From: Macrobrachium rosenbergii | Lineage: Eukaryota > Arthropoda > Malacostraca > Decapoda > Palaemonidae | Assembly (NCBI RefSeq): GCF_040412425.1 | Contig: NC_089741.1 | Coordinates: 43,604,358-43,668,357, forward strand | DNA length: 64,000 nucleotides | Direction of reading: 5' to 3' | Shown here: in pieces, positions 22,307-33,699 of the stretch | How the letters are laid out: the number at the start of each line of letters is the position of its first letter | Numbering within the stretch: the first letter of the stretch is position 1 | Notes under the pieces: generated by a model | Database searches by the model: none | The model's input: the letters and a program-made list of their open reading frames with translations, nothing else | Told to the model about the DNA's origin: nothing | Program-made: the position numbers and the translations under genes

Positions 22307-25204
22307 TTTTTCATTAAATTGTTAATTGTGAACACACTGCATGTGACTCTGCTTTTCTATTAAAAATAGATTTTTGTAATGAAAAATAATTGGGGGAGAT
22401 ATAGTGATTGATTTAATTTTTTATTTTTCTTGTTAACAACCTTTTAACTGTAGGTATAGTCCACTAATAATTAGCTGATAAAGTTATAAGCACTGTGTAT
22501 GAAGGAACTTCTGAATGAGTATCCGCTTAACCAATTTATACATTACTGGATAACAGTACAGTATTTAACAGCCTAAGGAAGTACTGAAAATTCAAGAAAG
22601 CTGGGTTTTTTACTTTCTTTCATGGAGAATGGGCAGAAAAGGTGGGTTACAGGGGCAGCAATTATAAGGTGAATTTTCCAACCATTAACATTGTGTACTA
22701 GATAAAATTTTGATCTTTAGACAAGTAATGGTATGTGAAGTATTAAAGTTCTGAACATTATGCAAGAAAGTTTGATAATCTAAGGGTAGTAAAGGGACCT
22801 TAAAAGGGCAGATTAAATTTCATTGAGGGCACATGGCACTTGTTTTTGGCAGAATGAGAAAGGTTGAGAAACAGAAATAGGTGGAACTGTACAAGGTTTT
22901 GAGGAAAATATTGGTAACATACCAGAAACAATTACCATAGCCATGGTCTTTGTTTTGAATTCTCAACAAGAGAGTTTTCTCAGATTGTATGGCTTTGACA
23001 GTAAAGAAATTCTTCCACAGGAAAGGAAATCAAAGTAAATCTTGTCCACTCAAAAGGAGCATAGGCAAGATGTTAGTTTTATTTACTTTAAAGGCATACA
23101 GGTTTATTTATTTATTTATTTTTTTTTTTTTTGAAAGAGGAAAGGATGTTTAACAGAAACAAGTGCAGTCACACAAGCAGATTTTGAGGAGAAATTCAGT
23201 AATTTAACCTGAGACTAAGTAGTTGTGTTCTTGGCCATATATTTCAAGTAGGATCATGACAAGACTTTTTGGGATTAAGAATACATGGCCAAAATATTTA
23301 GCCAATGTCCGAGGGCATAATTTGAGAAAGAAACAGTATTACAAACTCAAACGGTCACAGACATAGCTATTAAGAAATTAAGATCTTAGGAAATTGGCTA
23401 AATACATGACCATACCAAATTATAGGCTAATTTAATGTAACACTCAAGTGTGTTCAGGAGAATGCCCATACAAATACAGATGCTCCCTGAGTTATGATGG
23501 GGTTAAGTTCTAAAAAAAAACCTGTTGTTAAGCAAAGATATTGGCAGCTGCAAACAAGCCTTAGATATATATATATATACTGTATATGCCTGCTTTTGCT
23601 TCACTAATGCACATCATGAATTAGTTATACCATATACCCTATTCTAGCTTCAAGACAATCTCTCCAGATCTTTAATAGGCAGTTACGAGGTACAGCACAG
23701 CTGCTACCCCTTGCAATCTTTGTTACTCATTCTTGTTCCTTGGTGCCAAGGTGAAGGAATTGTTCATATGCCTATCCTTTCCACTGAAGGATATAGTGGA
23801 ACTTGTTTGTTGCCATGCATGCCATTTTTTCCCCTAAGACAGCTTCAGCTTCATCTTTATAGTCGGGGTTTTTTCCCTTGGGTCTGTTTCAGTCTATATG
23901 GCCCTTCCTTAGCCTAAGGTATATTTTCTTCCATTGATTGCATTTCACAAGTTTTCTGTCTCCAATCCTCTTGACTTCTTTAGCTCAACTCCAGGAATAG
24001 ATGATCTGTCAGGGTTCCTTTCATTCTGCCTCACAACTACCACACTTCATTTCTTGTGTGAGGATTTAGGAGGATCTCAGTCCCTCTGTTGAGAGGGTTC
24101 CAGTAGAATGACTGAAATTCCATGTTTAACATTTTTCCCTTACACTTTTGTCAAGTCACTATACCCTGGCCACTTCTTACTTTAATGCCGGCCAACTAGA
24201 AGGTGAGCATGGCATCTTCCCTTTTGATTCCTGTGCCCTTTGAACATAATTCCCAGTCATTTGCTTGGACAGACATATTTCTACTCTTTATTAGCACACA
24301 CGATTTGTTACTCTTAACCCCATTAAGGTGAAATTCAGCTTAGTTATCAAGGGAATGATCCTGAACAACAGTTTTCCTCTTTCTGCAAGTAAACAGCCAT
24401 TGGCCCCTGGATGCTTTCTCCCTAGCCTTACAGTGGCTACTCAAAACCATTTAAAAGTTTTCCCAGCTCATTTCAGAGCTTCACCTTACCTAAGGTGCAT
24501 GGTTGGACTTAGGTTTGTGGGTCTCTTCCTGCCCTTTTTGTCCTTTCCAGTTATTGGACACCCCAATTTGTGTTCATGCTGGACTGGTGGATGCAGAAAA
24601 CTACACATCCAAGAATCTGTCTGAAGACTGGTCTGATGATATGTCTGTTTCTTTTTTTACAAGGTGGGGCAGGGACAAGTGTAGCTCGGTACCACATATG
24701 ACCAAATTATGATAGAGTACTGTACAACTAAGCTGACTGACAATTTTTCCTGTTTTATAACAGAAAAAAATAGGATTCCCTGTATCTATCTTAGTGTATG
24801 GTTCAACATGGTGAATTAACTCTGACATAACACCATATCAGCCTCTACATTCCTATACCAGGCTGAATAGTAGGTTCCAGGAGTCAGCCCCCCTGCTCGT
24901 ATACATGATTGGGAATTTGACAGTTCCTGGTGGGTGTTTGAATATCATCCAGCCCCTCAGTAAGCAGAGATATGCAGAAGATAACCTTGCATGTTCTTTA
25001 ACCCTTTCACTTACTGATGACTGATATAGACATCAGCCAAATTTAAGCCCATCACATTTTCCTGACATACTCAGTTGTCAAAAAAAAAAAAAAAATGCAC
25101 AAACCAGTAGCAAAGATGAGTGTTCCTGGTATTTTTTATATACTGTATATGCAACATGTTTATTTGTTTATTATTGTTTTAAATTTTTTTTAAATTATAT
25201 TTTT
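22307..25204. other. Unassigned sequence
   Basis: No gene is supported. A 20-base-class T run near 23120, a short TA repeat near 23567 and an MITE-end-like string (ccctgagttatgatggggtt near 23489) are present. Text around 23700-24640 has moderate GC and short frames that may be decayed retroelement, but no diagnostic motif was found. Confidence 0.4.
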
Positions 25205-25213
25205 CTTTTTTTC

Positions 25214-25214
<1 letters not shown>

Positions 25215-25262
<48 letters not shown>
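25215..25262. repeat. (GA)n microsatellite, about 48 bp
   Basis: An uninterrupted GA run followed by an imperfect GA-rich stretch to 25276. Confidence 0.97.
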
Positions 25263-25265
<3 letters not shown>

Positions 25266-25294
25266 GGAGAGAGAGGTAGAATGAATAAATGCTT

Positions 25295-25297
<3 letters not shown>

Positions 25298-25333
<36 letters not shown>
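25298..25333. repeat. Poly-T tract, about 36 bp
   Basis: A homopolymer T run close to the GA microsatellite. It could be the reverse complement of a retroposon poly-A tail, but no matching element body was identified. Confidence 0.95.
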
Positions 25334-25337
<4 letters not shown>

Positions 25338-25429
25338 AAAAGTGACGCTTCTTTGTCCTTAATTTTTTCATATATTCCATGGTATAATTTAAACTTGCAT
25401 TGCAGTAACTAGGTAATTTGGCTTGTCTC

Positions 25430-26560
25430 CTTGAAGGGGAAAAGCTGGAGAAGCGCCCATGGGTTCTTGTCGGTCCTTGGACTTGCAGATCAACTTCAGG
25501 TCAGACCTGGCCCCTTCCACTTAAGCAGTGTACCAAGAAATTCATGATGACACACCAAAGTTAGTTTGCCCTTCACGAATTTGTTTGTCACTCTCAACTT
25601 CTGGCCAAGTCTTTGCAGATGTTGATAGGTCATTTGTGTTAGAGAAGCCAGTTCCATGCATTCACTTGTGTATTCACCCACTCCAGCTTCAGATTTTTAT
25701 GATCTTTAATGGTGGTAAGAATAACCTAATCTGATGAACAGTCATATTGGTAACACCTAATCACTAACTTCTAATGTTTTTGGATTTCAGATGAGGACAG
25801 GGGTGCCACTTGCTAGATTCTCAGGCATAGGGGATCTGGTCAAGCAAGGACAGGCACCGGCACCTTTTGTTTTGCTCTGAGGTTAGTCTTCTTAGGCCTC
25901 TTGGCAATCATGACCATTTGGGTTGTTGCATTGGTGTCATGGTTGACGGCAATAAAGCTGTAGCCTACCTGAGAACTTATTGGGTACAAGGGCACTTTTG
26001 TGGCATTGTTTGTTCTGGGAGATCACAGCAATTTGGCAGATACTGTCAGCATGGCTAATCAGGTCCTTTCTTTAGAGTGGGTTGTTCACTTTGGTGTCTG
26101 CAAGACCCTCTGGAGCATGTAGGAAATGCTTTGATGGGTTGACTGCAATGTTATTGAATGCCAGACTCCCACTGTATTGTTCCCAACAGCTGGACTCGAG
26201 TTTGGGTAGTGGACTTATGCTCCAGAATTACAGTCTAGAGGTCTTTATTTTTTCCAGTTTTTGAACGTCCCAGTGAAGTTTTGACTTCAGGGAACTCGTG
26301 AGGTAACTCTCACTGGCCCCTTTTTGGGCAAAGTGGTATGTAAACCTCCAGCAACTTTTGTAGGACAGTTGTGGGCAACCTCTGGGCTTATCCCACATGG
26401 ATGGGACCCTTTAAAGCCGACCCACCTAAATCAGTTTCAGTCATCGTGTTGCTACAGTTGCACATGAGGTTGTCACACGTAGTCTCAGAGTGATTGGCAT
26501 TTTCAGCACTAGCTATTGCCATACCATGCTGGCCCTCTACCACTTCGCTTTAACAAGGCA
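25430..26560 (+). pseudogene. Probable RNase H/pol relic of a DIRS-like element
   Basis: At 25936-25973 the frame reads VMVDGNKAVAYLR and then GHFCGIVCS. This resembles the RNase H segment of retroelements in which an Asp-Asn pair is followed by a short Ala-Val-Ala-Tyr-Leu helix and a Gly-rich turn. Flanking frames are short and full of stops, and no RT or recombinase motif was found nearby. I consider a decayed DIRS-like pol fragment the most likely reading, but the identification rests on one motif. Confidence 0.35.
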
Positions 26561-26567
26561 AGTAGTT

Positions 26568-26642
26568 GATTGATTGATTATGAAATTTAGGTCTTGAAGA
26601 CCAAGGGCCAGAACCCATCAGGATTATTCAGCGCAGCAATGA
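26568..26642 (+). repeat. Dispersed repeat end (pair with 42238-42312)
   Basis: The string from gattgattgattatgaaatt through aggtcttgaagaccaag and gaacccatcagga to ttcagcgcagc recurs in reverse complement at 42238-42312. It is probably a SINE or MITE terminus; the family is not identified. Confidence 0.75.
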
Positions 26643-27783
<1,141 letters not shown>

Positions 27784-27960
27784 ATCCATTTCTCTGTCCA
27801 TGCAACTGACAACAGCAAAGCCTGTATGCTTTATTTGTCTTCAATAGATATAGTACATGTACAATACATTTTTAAAACACACACACACACACACTGTGTG
27901 TGTATATGTACTACAGTAAAAACCTTTTGATTAAGGAAAATCGCATTAGTCCTAAAATAT

Positions 27961-28180
27961 ACTTTTTCATGTTGTTGTTCTCTCCTATTACCTACAGTTA
28001 TCTATTTAACCCCATTTTTTCTTGTTAGTCTTTATATGTTGTTATAATATAGTTCTTATTTACCTTTAATACTTTTTCATGTTGTTGTTCTCTCCTATTA
28101 CCTACAGTTATCTATTTAACCCCATTTTTTCTTGTTAGTCTTTATATGTTGTTAGAATATAGTTCTTATTTACCTTTAAA
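27961..28180. repeat. 110-bp tandem duplication
   Basis: Units starting actttttcatgttgttgttc at 27961 and 28071 are identical except for one visible difference (gttataatat versus gttagaatat). Near-identity indicates a recent local duplication. Confidence 0.93.
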
Positions 28181-28236
28181 TTTTCTATTTTTTAATCCGG
28201 CATATACCTGTAATTTTGTCCTGTAGAGAGACAGAT

Positions 28237-28238
28237 AT

Positions 28239-28262
<24 letters not shown>
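28237..28262. repeat. Short (GA)n microsatellite
   Basis: About 13 GA units directly beside the left end of DIRS copy C. Confidence 0.9.
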
Positions 28263-28269
<7 letters not shown>

Positions 28270-28274
28270 TTCAT

Positions 28275-28465
28275 AGCTAACAAACCAGCAGTCTTAACAT
28301 TAGGATAAATCTTGTGGCGTCAGCTGGAAACTGGTAAAAAAACAAGAATTGTTTATGCAGTGAATTGGTGGCAGCTGGCATCAATCACAGAGGTGAGATG
28401 GGAAGCAGGCAGAGACCTTATTTCAACCCTGTGATGTCTTAGTTTTCTTCCAGCTCAAGGTTAAC
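28275..28465. repeat. Inverted terminal repeat of DIRS copy C (3' side)
   Basis: This matches the reverse complement of 31290-31480; shared strings include cagctggaaactggtaaaaa, gatgggaagcaggcag and gaccttatttcaac. The two repeats have diverged by point changes (for example gtcttaacattagg against ttaccttaacattagg), more than those of copy A. Confidence 0.88.
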
Positions 28466-28509
28466 TGAAAGACGGGTGGCTAGAGGTCAGTAGTAAATGT
28501 TAAGACGGC

Positions 28510-28605
28510 AGGTTTGTTAGCTATAAAAATACAAATTAATTTAAATTTGTCATTTGTTCATACGCTGAACAAACCTGGGTCTTAACATTAGGATAGACTC
28601 ATTCT
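28510..28605 (-). repeat. Internal complementary region of DIRS copy C
   Basis: It contains gcaggtttgttagctat, complementary to the start of the left terminus (atagctaacaaaccagc), immediately joined to aaaaatacaaattaattt and tcatttgttcatacgctgaa, which correspond to the right terminus near 31470-31510. This is the expected circle-junction arrangement. Confidence 0.82.
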
Positions 28606-29216
28606 TGGTGGAAGGTAAGGGATTCCTGAACCGACTGGAGGTTTGGCACACCCGGTCATACTTCCTGAATAAGAAAATTCAAAGGAAGGAGACCTAAGCC
28701 TCTGATTTATTAGATATATGGTATCCAACAGTCAGACTGCTGGGTTAAGTCCGATGCAGAAATTCATTGCAGTAGAGGAAGTTAAAGAGCTATATCTGTT
28801 CAGATAACAAACTAAGGTAGCCACCTATACTGTACGTGTTTATCATTCCCCTCTCTCCTTGCTAGAGAAGGGTTTGATACTGCTAGGTTTACTTGTGTAG
28901 AATGAAAGCAATCTAACAGTAAGGCTACTTCACTCACTTGTATCTGCCCTGTTCCAGCGTATGATGGAACCATCTTACTGCCCATAGGTAGAGAAGAAAG
29001 GAAAAAAGGGAAGGAAAAGAGACCAGTCATCTCAAGCATCCTCACTTTCACACCATCATCGTAGGCAAGATACAAAACTGTCCTGCTAGGGACACTGGAT
29101 GAGCTACACAACTTGAGCAGCCACCACTAGACCCAAGGGAAAAGTCCAAGGACCTGGGGGCATTGTCCCTGGGTAGAAGGAAGTGAACGTGGTTTGGCAG
29201 AGCCAAGAATCAGCAT

Positions 29217-30083
29217 TCAAAATTCTATGAACAGATAAGTTCTTCTTGAATGCCAGAGAGCATGTGCTCTTGCATGCACAGTATTGGCAGTAGAAAATGA
29301 TGATGAGTAGGCATGCCTAATCACTTCATGAAGCCAAAACGTAATAGTATTCTTGGACACTTCTTTCTTGATCAGGCCTGTGCTAACAAAAAGTCTTCGG
29401 CATTGCAATCAGAGATGTCAAGTCCTTTTTAGATAGCAAAGGAGCAATTCATCTGGATTGTCATTAACAAAATCCCCAAGGGAAGAGATGGAAAAGGAGG
29501 TCAACCTGTCATCATGAAATGAGGGGTTTTGAGTCTTAGCCATGAATTCTGGGACAAATTCGAATACTACTGACTTCCAACTCCTGGTATGTTTAACATC
29601 AAAAGCTAGGCTATGGAGTTCGCCCACTCTCTTCGAAGAAGCCAAGGCTAGAAGGAAAACCATCTTGAGGGTCAAATTCCTGTCTGATGATTGATGCAGT
29701 GGTTCATATGGGGCTCAAGTGAGACTACTTAGCACCAGAGTCAGATTCCAGGCAGGAGGTTTCAGTTCTCTAGGAGAACAAGACTGTTCAAAACTTTCGA
29801 GCAGCATAGAGATTTCCCAAGATGAAGTTAGGTCCACATCCTTCAAACGAAGAAGGAATCCTAAGGCAGCCATGTAGCCCTTAATAGCAGAAACAGAAAG
29901 GTGTTTTTCTCTTCTGAGGAACATCAGAAATTGGCTGTCCGCTGAATAGAGGTTTGGGTGGAGAGAAACCCTGTCGACAACACCAATCACAGTAGACAGC
30001 CCATTTCCTGATAGACAGTTGAAGATCTTCAGAGGTAACCAGACATGTGTGTTGCTGATCTGTGAGAAAAGCTTTTCGCTCAC
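29217..30083 (-). pseudogene. Tyrosine recombinase of DIRS copy C, broken
   Basis: The core-binding part reads FLRREKHLSVSAIKGYMAAL and RLKDVDLTSSWEISMLLESF in the 29715-30083 frame. The catalytic part at 29418-29675 reads MVFLLALASSKRVGELHSLA, with the catalytic Arg in SKRVGEL. The C-terminal part at 29217-29408 (ITFWLHEVIRHAYSS, then RAHALWHS) covers the H-x-x-R region, but the expected His-x-x-Arg spacing is disturbed and no nucleophile Tyr could be placed. Frameshifts and stops separate the pieces. Confidence 0.78.
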
Positions 30084-30640
30084 AGGAGATACTGGATAGT
30101 TTCCAACTGTGAAGAGATAGGGATGTTACCAACTGATGGTATTGCTCTACACAAGGTTGACAGAGAAGATTGTGCCAAGGGGGTATTTCTCTTAGGAGCG
30201 CTGAGAGCAGAGTTAAAAGATCCAGGAACCATTCTGCTTGAGGTCACCAAGGAGCTGCAAGGGTCATCCTGAGATTCTGGGAAACCATCACTCTGTTCAG
30301 GTGACGGATCAGGCAAAATGGGGGGAAAAAGCGCAGACGTCCAGGTTGTCCCAAGGATATTAAAGGGCGTGCTCTGCCACAGCGAAGCATCTAGAACCAC
30401 TGAACAAAAGACCTCTGGCTTCCTGTTAAACCTTGTCACAAAGAGGTCTATCATTGGTCTCCCCCACAGATAAAAAAGCCTGTCTGCCACCTCCTGCAGA
30501 GACCACTCCACCCCTAGAACCTGTCCCCAACAACTTGGCTTGTTGGCCACAACATTCCTCTTGCCTGAAATATACTTGGCTGTGAGGTCCACTGGGTTGT
30601 TGATAGCCCACTAGTGTAAATGGATTGTTATCAAGTGAAA
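30080..30640 (-). pseudogene. RNase H end and linker of DIRS copy C
   Basis: The frame begins DLTAKYISGKRNVVANKPS, where intact RNase H tails have an Ala-Asp-x-Leu-Ser-Arg-type ending, and continues WGRPMIDLFVTRFNRKPEVF and FNILGTTWTSALFPP, matching the region between RNase H and recombinase in copy A (LFATSKTKRLPLYCSP). RT and the catalytic RNase H residues are not present upstream; gag text begins within a few bases. Confidence 0.7.
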
Positions 30641-31251
30641 TTAGCATGACACTAGCCAGGAAAAAGATGGCGCTGCCCTTACCCTACCAGGGGAGAAACA
30701 TCCCCCCCCCCCCCTGGAGAGATAGGGCAGCATGAGGCATATCTGAGATCCTTCTCCCAAAACTTCCCAAGTTGAATCAATTGAAGAAAAGGAAGGAGAC
30801 AAACCTGACAAGGAAGGTGAAGCAAGGGGAAAAGCAGAATAATGAGGGACTTGAGAAACTTCCATCGAAGGAGAAAATCCTTCCCAAGATGGCGCCTCCG
30901 ATTTCCTCTTGTGCTGTTTCTTGACAAATCTCTTCCATTGCTCAGGAGGCCAAGAATGACACTCAGGGCAAGGGTTAGTCACATTACAAATGACACTCAG
31001 GGCAAGGGTTAGTCACATTACGATTATTCAGTCTGCACCTACTACAAGTTGAAAATTGAATGGGGGTTAATCTCAAAGGAAGCCAGAAGACGCGAGCAAG
31101 GATAGACGCCTACACCAGGACATTTTCCTTTGAGGCATACAGGAACTTTTACCTGGGTTTTGGGATTGCATGATAAAAACCAAAACACATGCACACCAAA
31201 TAGACACTGAACACAAATACAACAAAGAAGCATGAGCAAAAACAAAAACAA
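30641..31251 (-). pseudogene. Gag-like ORF1 head of DIRS copy C
   Basis: Minus-strand frames give GKCPGVGVYPCSRLLASFE and, after a break, TNPCPECHSWPPEQWKRFVK then KRKSEAPSWEGFSP, the same Cys-rich and basic module as in copy B. A 34-bp tandem duplication (30956-31023) repeats the TNPCPECH segment and, not being a multiple of three, breaks the frame. The gag body is deleted after about 30641. Confidence 0.75.
30956..31023. repeat. 34-bp tandem duplication inside gag of copy C
   Basis: Units begin atgacactcagggcaagggt at 30956 and 30990. The duplication doubles the Cys-Pro-Glu-Cys-His motif of the Gag finger and shifts the frame. Confidence 0.9.
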
Positions 31252-31289
31252 CCGGCTATGGAGAGAAAGAAAGAAACAAACTCTCTCAA

Positions 31290-31480
31290 TGGCAGTAAGA
31301 AGAAAACTAAGACGTCACAGAGTTGAAATAAGGTCGCTGCCTGCTTCCCATCTTACCTCCGTGACGGATGCCAGATGCCACGAATTCCCTGCCTAAATAA
31401 TTCTCGTTTTTTACCAGTTTCCAGCTGGCGCCAGAAGATTTAACCTAATGTTAAGGTAAGACCCATGTTTGTTCCACCTA
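31290..31480. repeat. Inverted terminal repeat of DIRS copy C (5' side)
   Basis: Reverse complement of 28275-28465. The outer extension to about 31512 ends in a T-rich run, as predicted by the ICR sequence. Confidence 0.88.
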
Positions 31481-31512
31481 TGAACAACATAAAATCATAC
31501 AATTTTTTTTTT

Positions 31513-32150
31513 ATTATTACAACTGTCATAAACAATAATCCAGTTGATTAACAAATGTCATAAATGTCCAGTTGATTCATTTACATCCAGTAATTACCTA
31601 CAATTCTTTTGTGAATTATCTTAGCACTGTAATGACAACTTTGTTAGCCTGGGGATGAATAATGCTGCGCTGATTTTTTTCCATATTGCTTGGAGGTAAC
31701 CACATGAATGAACAAGGTGTGACAGCCCTCTCCCTTGGGTCACTTACTGACTTTGACAGAAGATTAAACAGATGTGGCAGCAAGGCTCAAAATTTCTGCC
31801 ACATTTACAAGTAAATATTATTGCATCTTCAACATCATTGATGTCGAAATTCTTCAGCACCAGGGGCTTTTGAACTAAAGAACACAAAGAACTAATATTC
31901 TTGCATTTTGAGACCACCAGTGAAATCCTACAGCACACATTATAATTTTAGAGGGGCAACGCCACAAATTTTAGGAAGCTGACATAGTTTGGCAGAGGTA
32001 TAGTAGCTTTTGTGGCAACAAATGAAATAAAATGAAACCATAATGTCAGTGACCCCCATGATAATTTTGCAAGCTTTTATCAAGTTTGTTTTCAATTTAA
32101 CCATTGCACCGTATTTTCAGCTCTACAGATTTTTCTTGCTAATATACATG

Positions 32151-32183
<33 letters not shown>

Positions 32184-33246
32184 TTAGGAAACAAGATTGA
32201 GACATGAAGTCAGAAAACATTCCCATCTTGGTGCTTCTACAGTTGAATGAAGTAACCATTGTGACCATTTTCCTTGCCAAAGAATAGGACAAACTCCCTT
32301 GAAGAAGATATCTACAATTCTTCAAGGCACAAATGTTATAGCTTGTGTGCTTAGTTTTTCATCTATAAACAAGACTGAAAAATTCAGTGTAAATTCCCCT
32401 TCAAAGCTGGGGTTCAGTTTTTCAAGTATAAACAAGGCTGAAGAATTATCATTGTCAATTCCCTTCCAAATGTAACTTACTTACACCTATAAAATGCTCA
32501 ACAGTTTTTATAACCTAAAAGTTAACACAACAGTTTTTGCTCTTGACTTTTTTTTCCTAGCTCTTTTAATTGGTATTGTGCAAGTTATGTGCAAGTTACC
32601 CCACTAGTTAATTAATGTAATTTAATGAAAATTTGCATAATGTACTCTGTATCCACTTACTGTCTCATTCTCGGCAAAACCTGAACCTTAGTTTTTCTAT
32701 TAAGGTTATCAAACTTTATGAAGTCATTCAAACCTGTTTAAGTTCAGCAGTTAAAAAACCATAGCCAGCAATATACTTTACAGCTGAAACTTAAGTTGCC
32801 TGCCATGGCATAATTGTCTCAGCTAAAATTCAAGAAACTAATGACACCATACACATTTAAGGTTTGGTAGCAATAATTAAAACTTATGCAAAGTAATCAT
32901 CTCAGCTTTTCTTCTGCAAGCATATTAATTTTAATTTTAAAAAATCTTCTTGCACAATGAGTTACTTGGTATAATGAACAACATACATGTCAACAAATAA
33001 TTGGCTATCATTCTGTAGTCAGTAGTTTTTCCTAAATTTCATGGTAAAATTAATTCACTTTATTAGTGGTGTGGAGTGCAGTTGCACAGTACAGTATTTA
33101 AATTTAAAAATAGAATTTTTATTGTGTAAATCTCTTGAGAGTTTAGCAGTGTTATGGAAGTTGTTGGAATTGCTCTTTTGGAGTAAAATACACATTATTC
33201 AGGTAAAAATGTTAACCTGAGTAGAACTGCATGTTTGATGTATGTA
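31513..33246. other. Unassigned sequence with T-run and diverged duplication
   Basis: No gene is supported. There is a 29-T run at 32153-32181 and two diverged direct repeats of about 65 bp near 32350-32470 (both contain tataaacaag followed by ctgaa). A 64-codon minus frame at 31744-31938 contains several cysteines but no recognisable finger spacing. Confidence 0.4.
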
Positions 33247-33548
33247 CAGTGCGTCCTCAGCTTACGTCACCACTGACTTGCGGCGCTTTTTCAGTGCCAT
33301 TAACAGCGTTTTACAGCACTGTAACTTGATGATGCATCAAGTTACGGTGCTGTAAGCTCCATTGACGGCACTAACAGCAAGAATAGGCTTCAAGTTAATG
33401 GCGCTTGCAGCACTGTAACTTGATGCAACATCACGTTATGTTACCGTAAGCACAATTAAAGCACCAATAACAGAGAAAAATCGACTTGCAGTGGAAATCA
33501 ACTTACACGCTGGAATGGATTTCCCACCGTAAGTCAAGGACACACCAG
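33247..33548. mobile_element. Mariner-type MITE, about 302 bp
   Basis: The ends are cagtgcgtcctcagcttacg and the inverted cgtaagtcaaggacacaccag, an imperfect terminal inverted repeat of about 20 bp, each bordered by TA (33245-33246 and 33549-33550). The interior consists of repeated short inverted motifs around cactgtaacttgatg and tcaagttacggtgctgtaa and has no coding frame. It is more GC-rich than its surroundings. Confidence 0.75.
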
Positions 33549-33699
33549 TATATAATTATAGTAACAAGGTTAATAGTGCTAGAAAATATCTGGTTCATTT
33601 AAGTGCAATTTAATACACGAGTACTTACCAGTGCAATAAAGTTTTCTTAACAATAATTAATAATAGTAATGGAAAGGATAATGTCAATTTTTGGTGTCT

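Larger units (their letters stand above)
28265..31512 (-). mobile_element. DIRS-like element copy C, internally deleted
   Basis: A 3.25-kb minus-strand element with inverted terminal repeats of about 190 bp (28275-28465 against 31290-31480) and an ICR at 28510-28605 that combines the reverse complements of both termini, as in DIRS elements. Read 5'-3' on the minus strand it carries a gag head (31251-30641), then the end of RNase H plus the linker (30592-30080) and the tyrosine recombinase (30083-29217). The rest of gag, all of RT and most of RNase H are missing. It belongs to the same family as copy B (shared ICR and gag text) and a different one from copy A. Confidence 0.85.
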
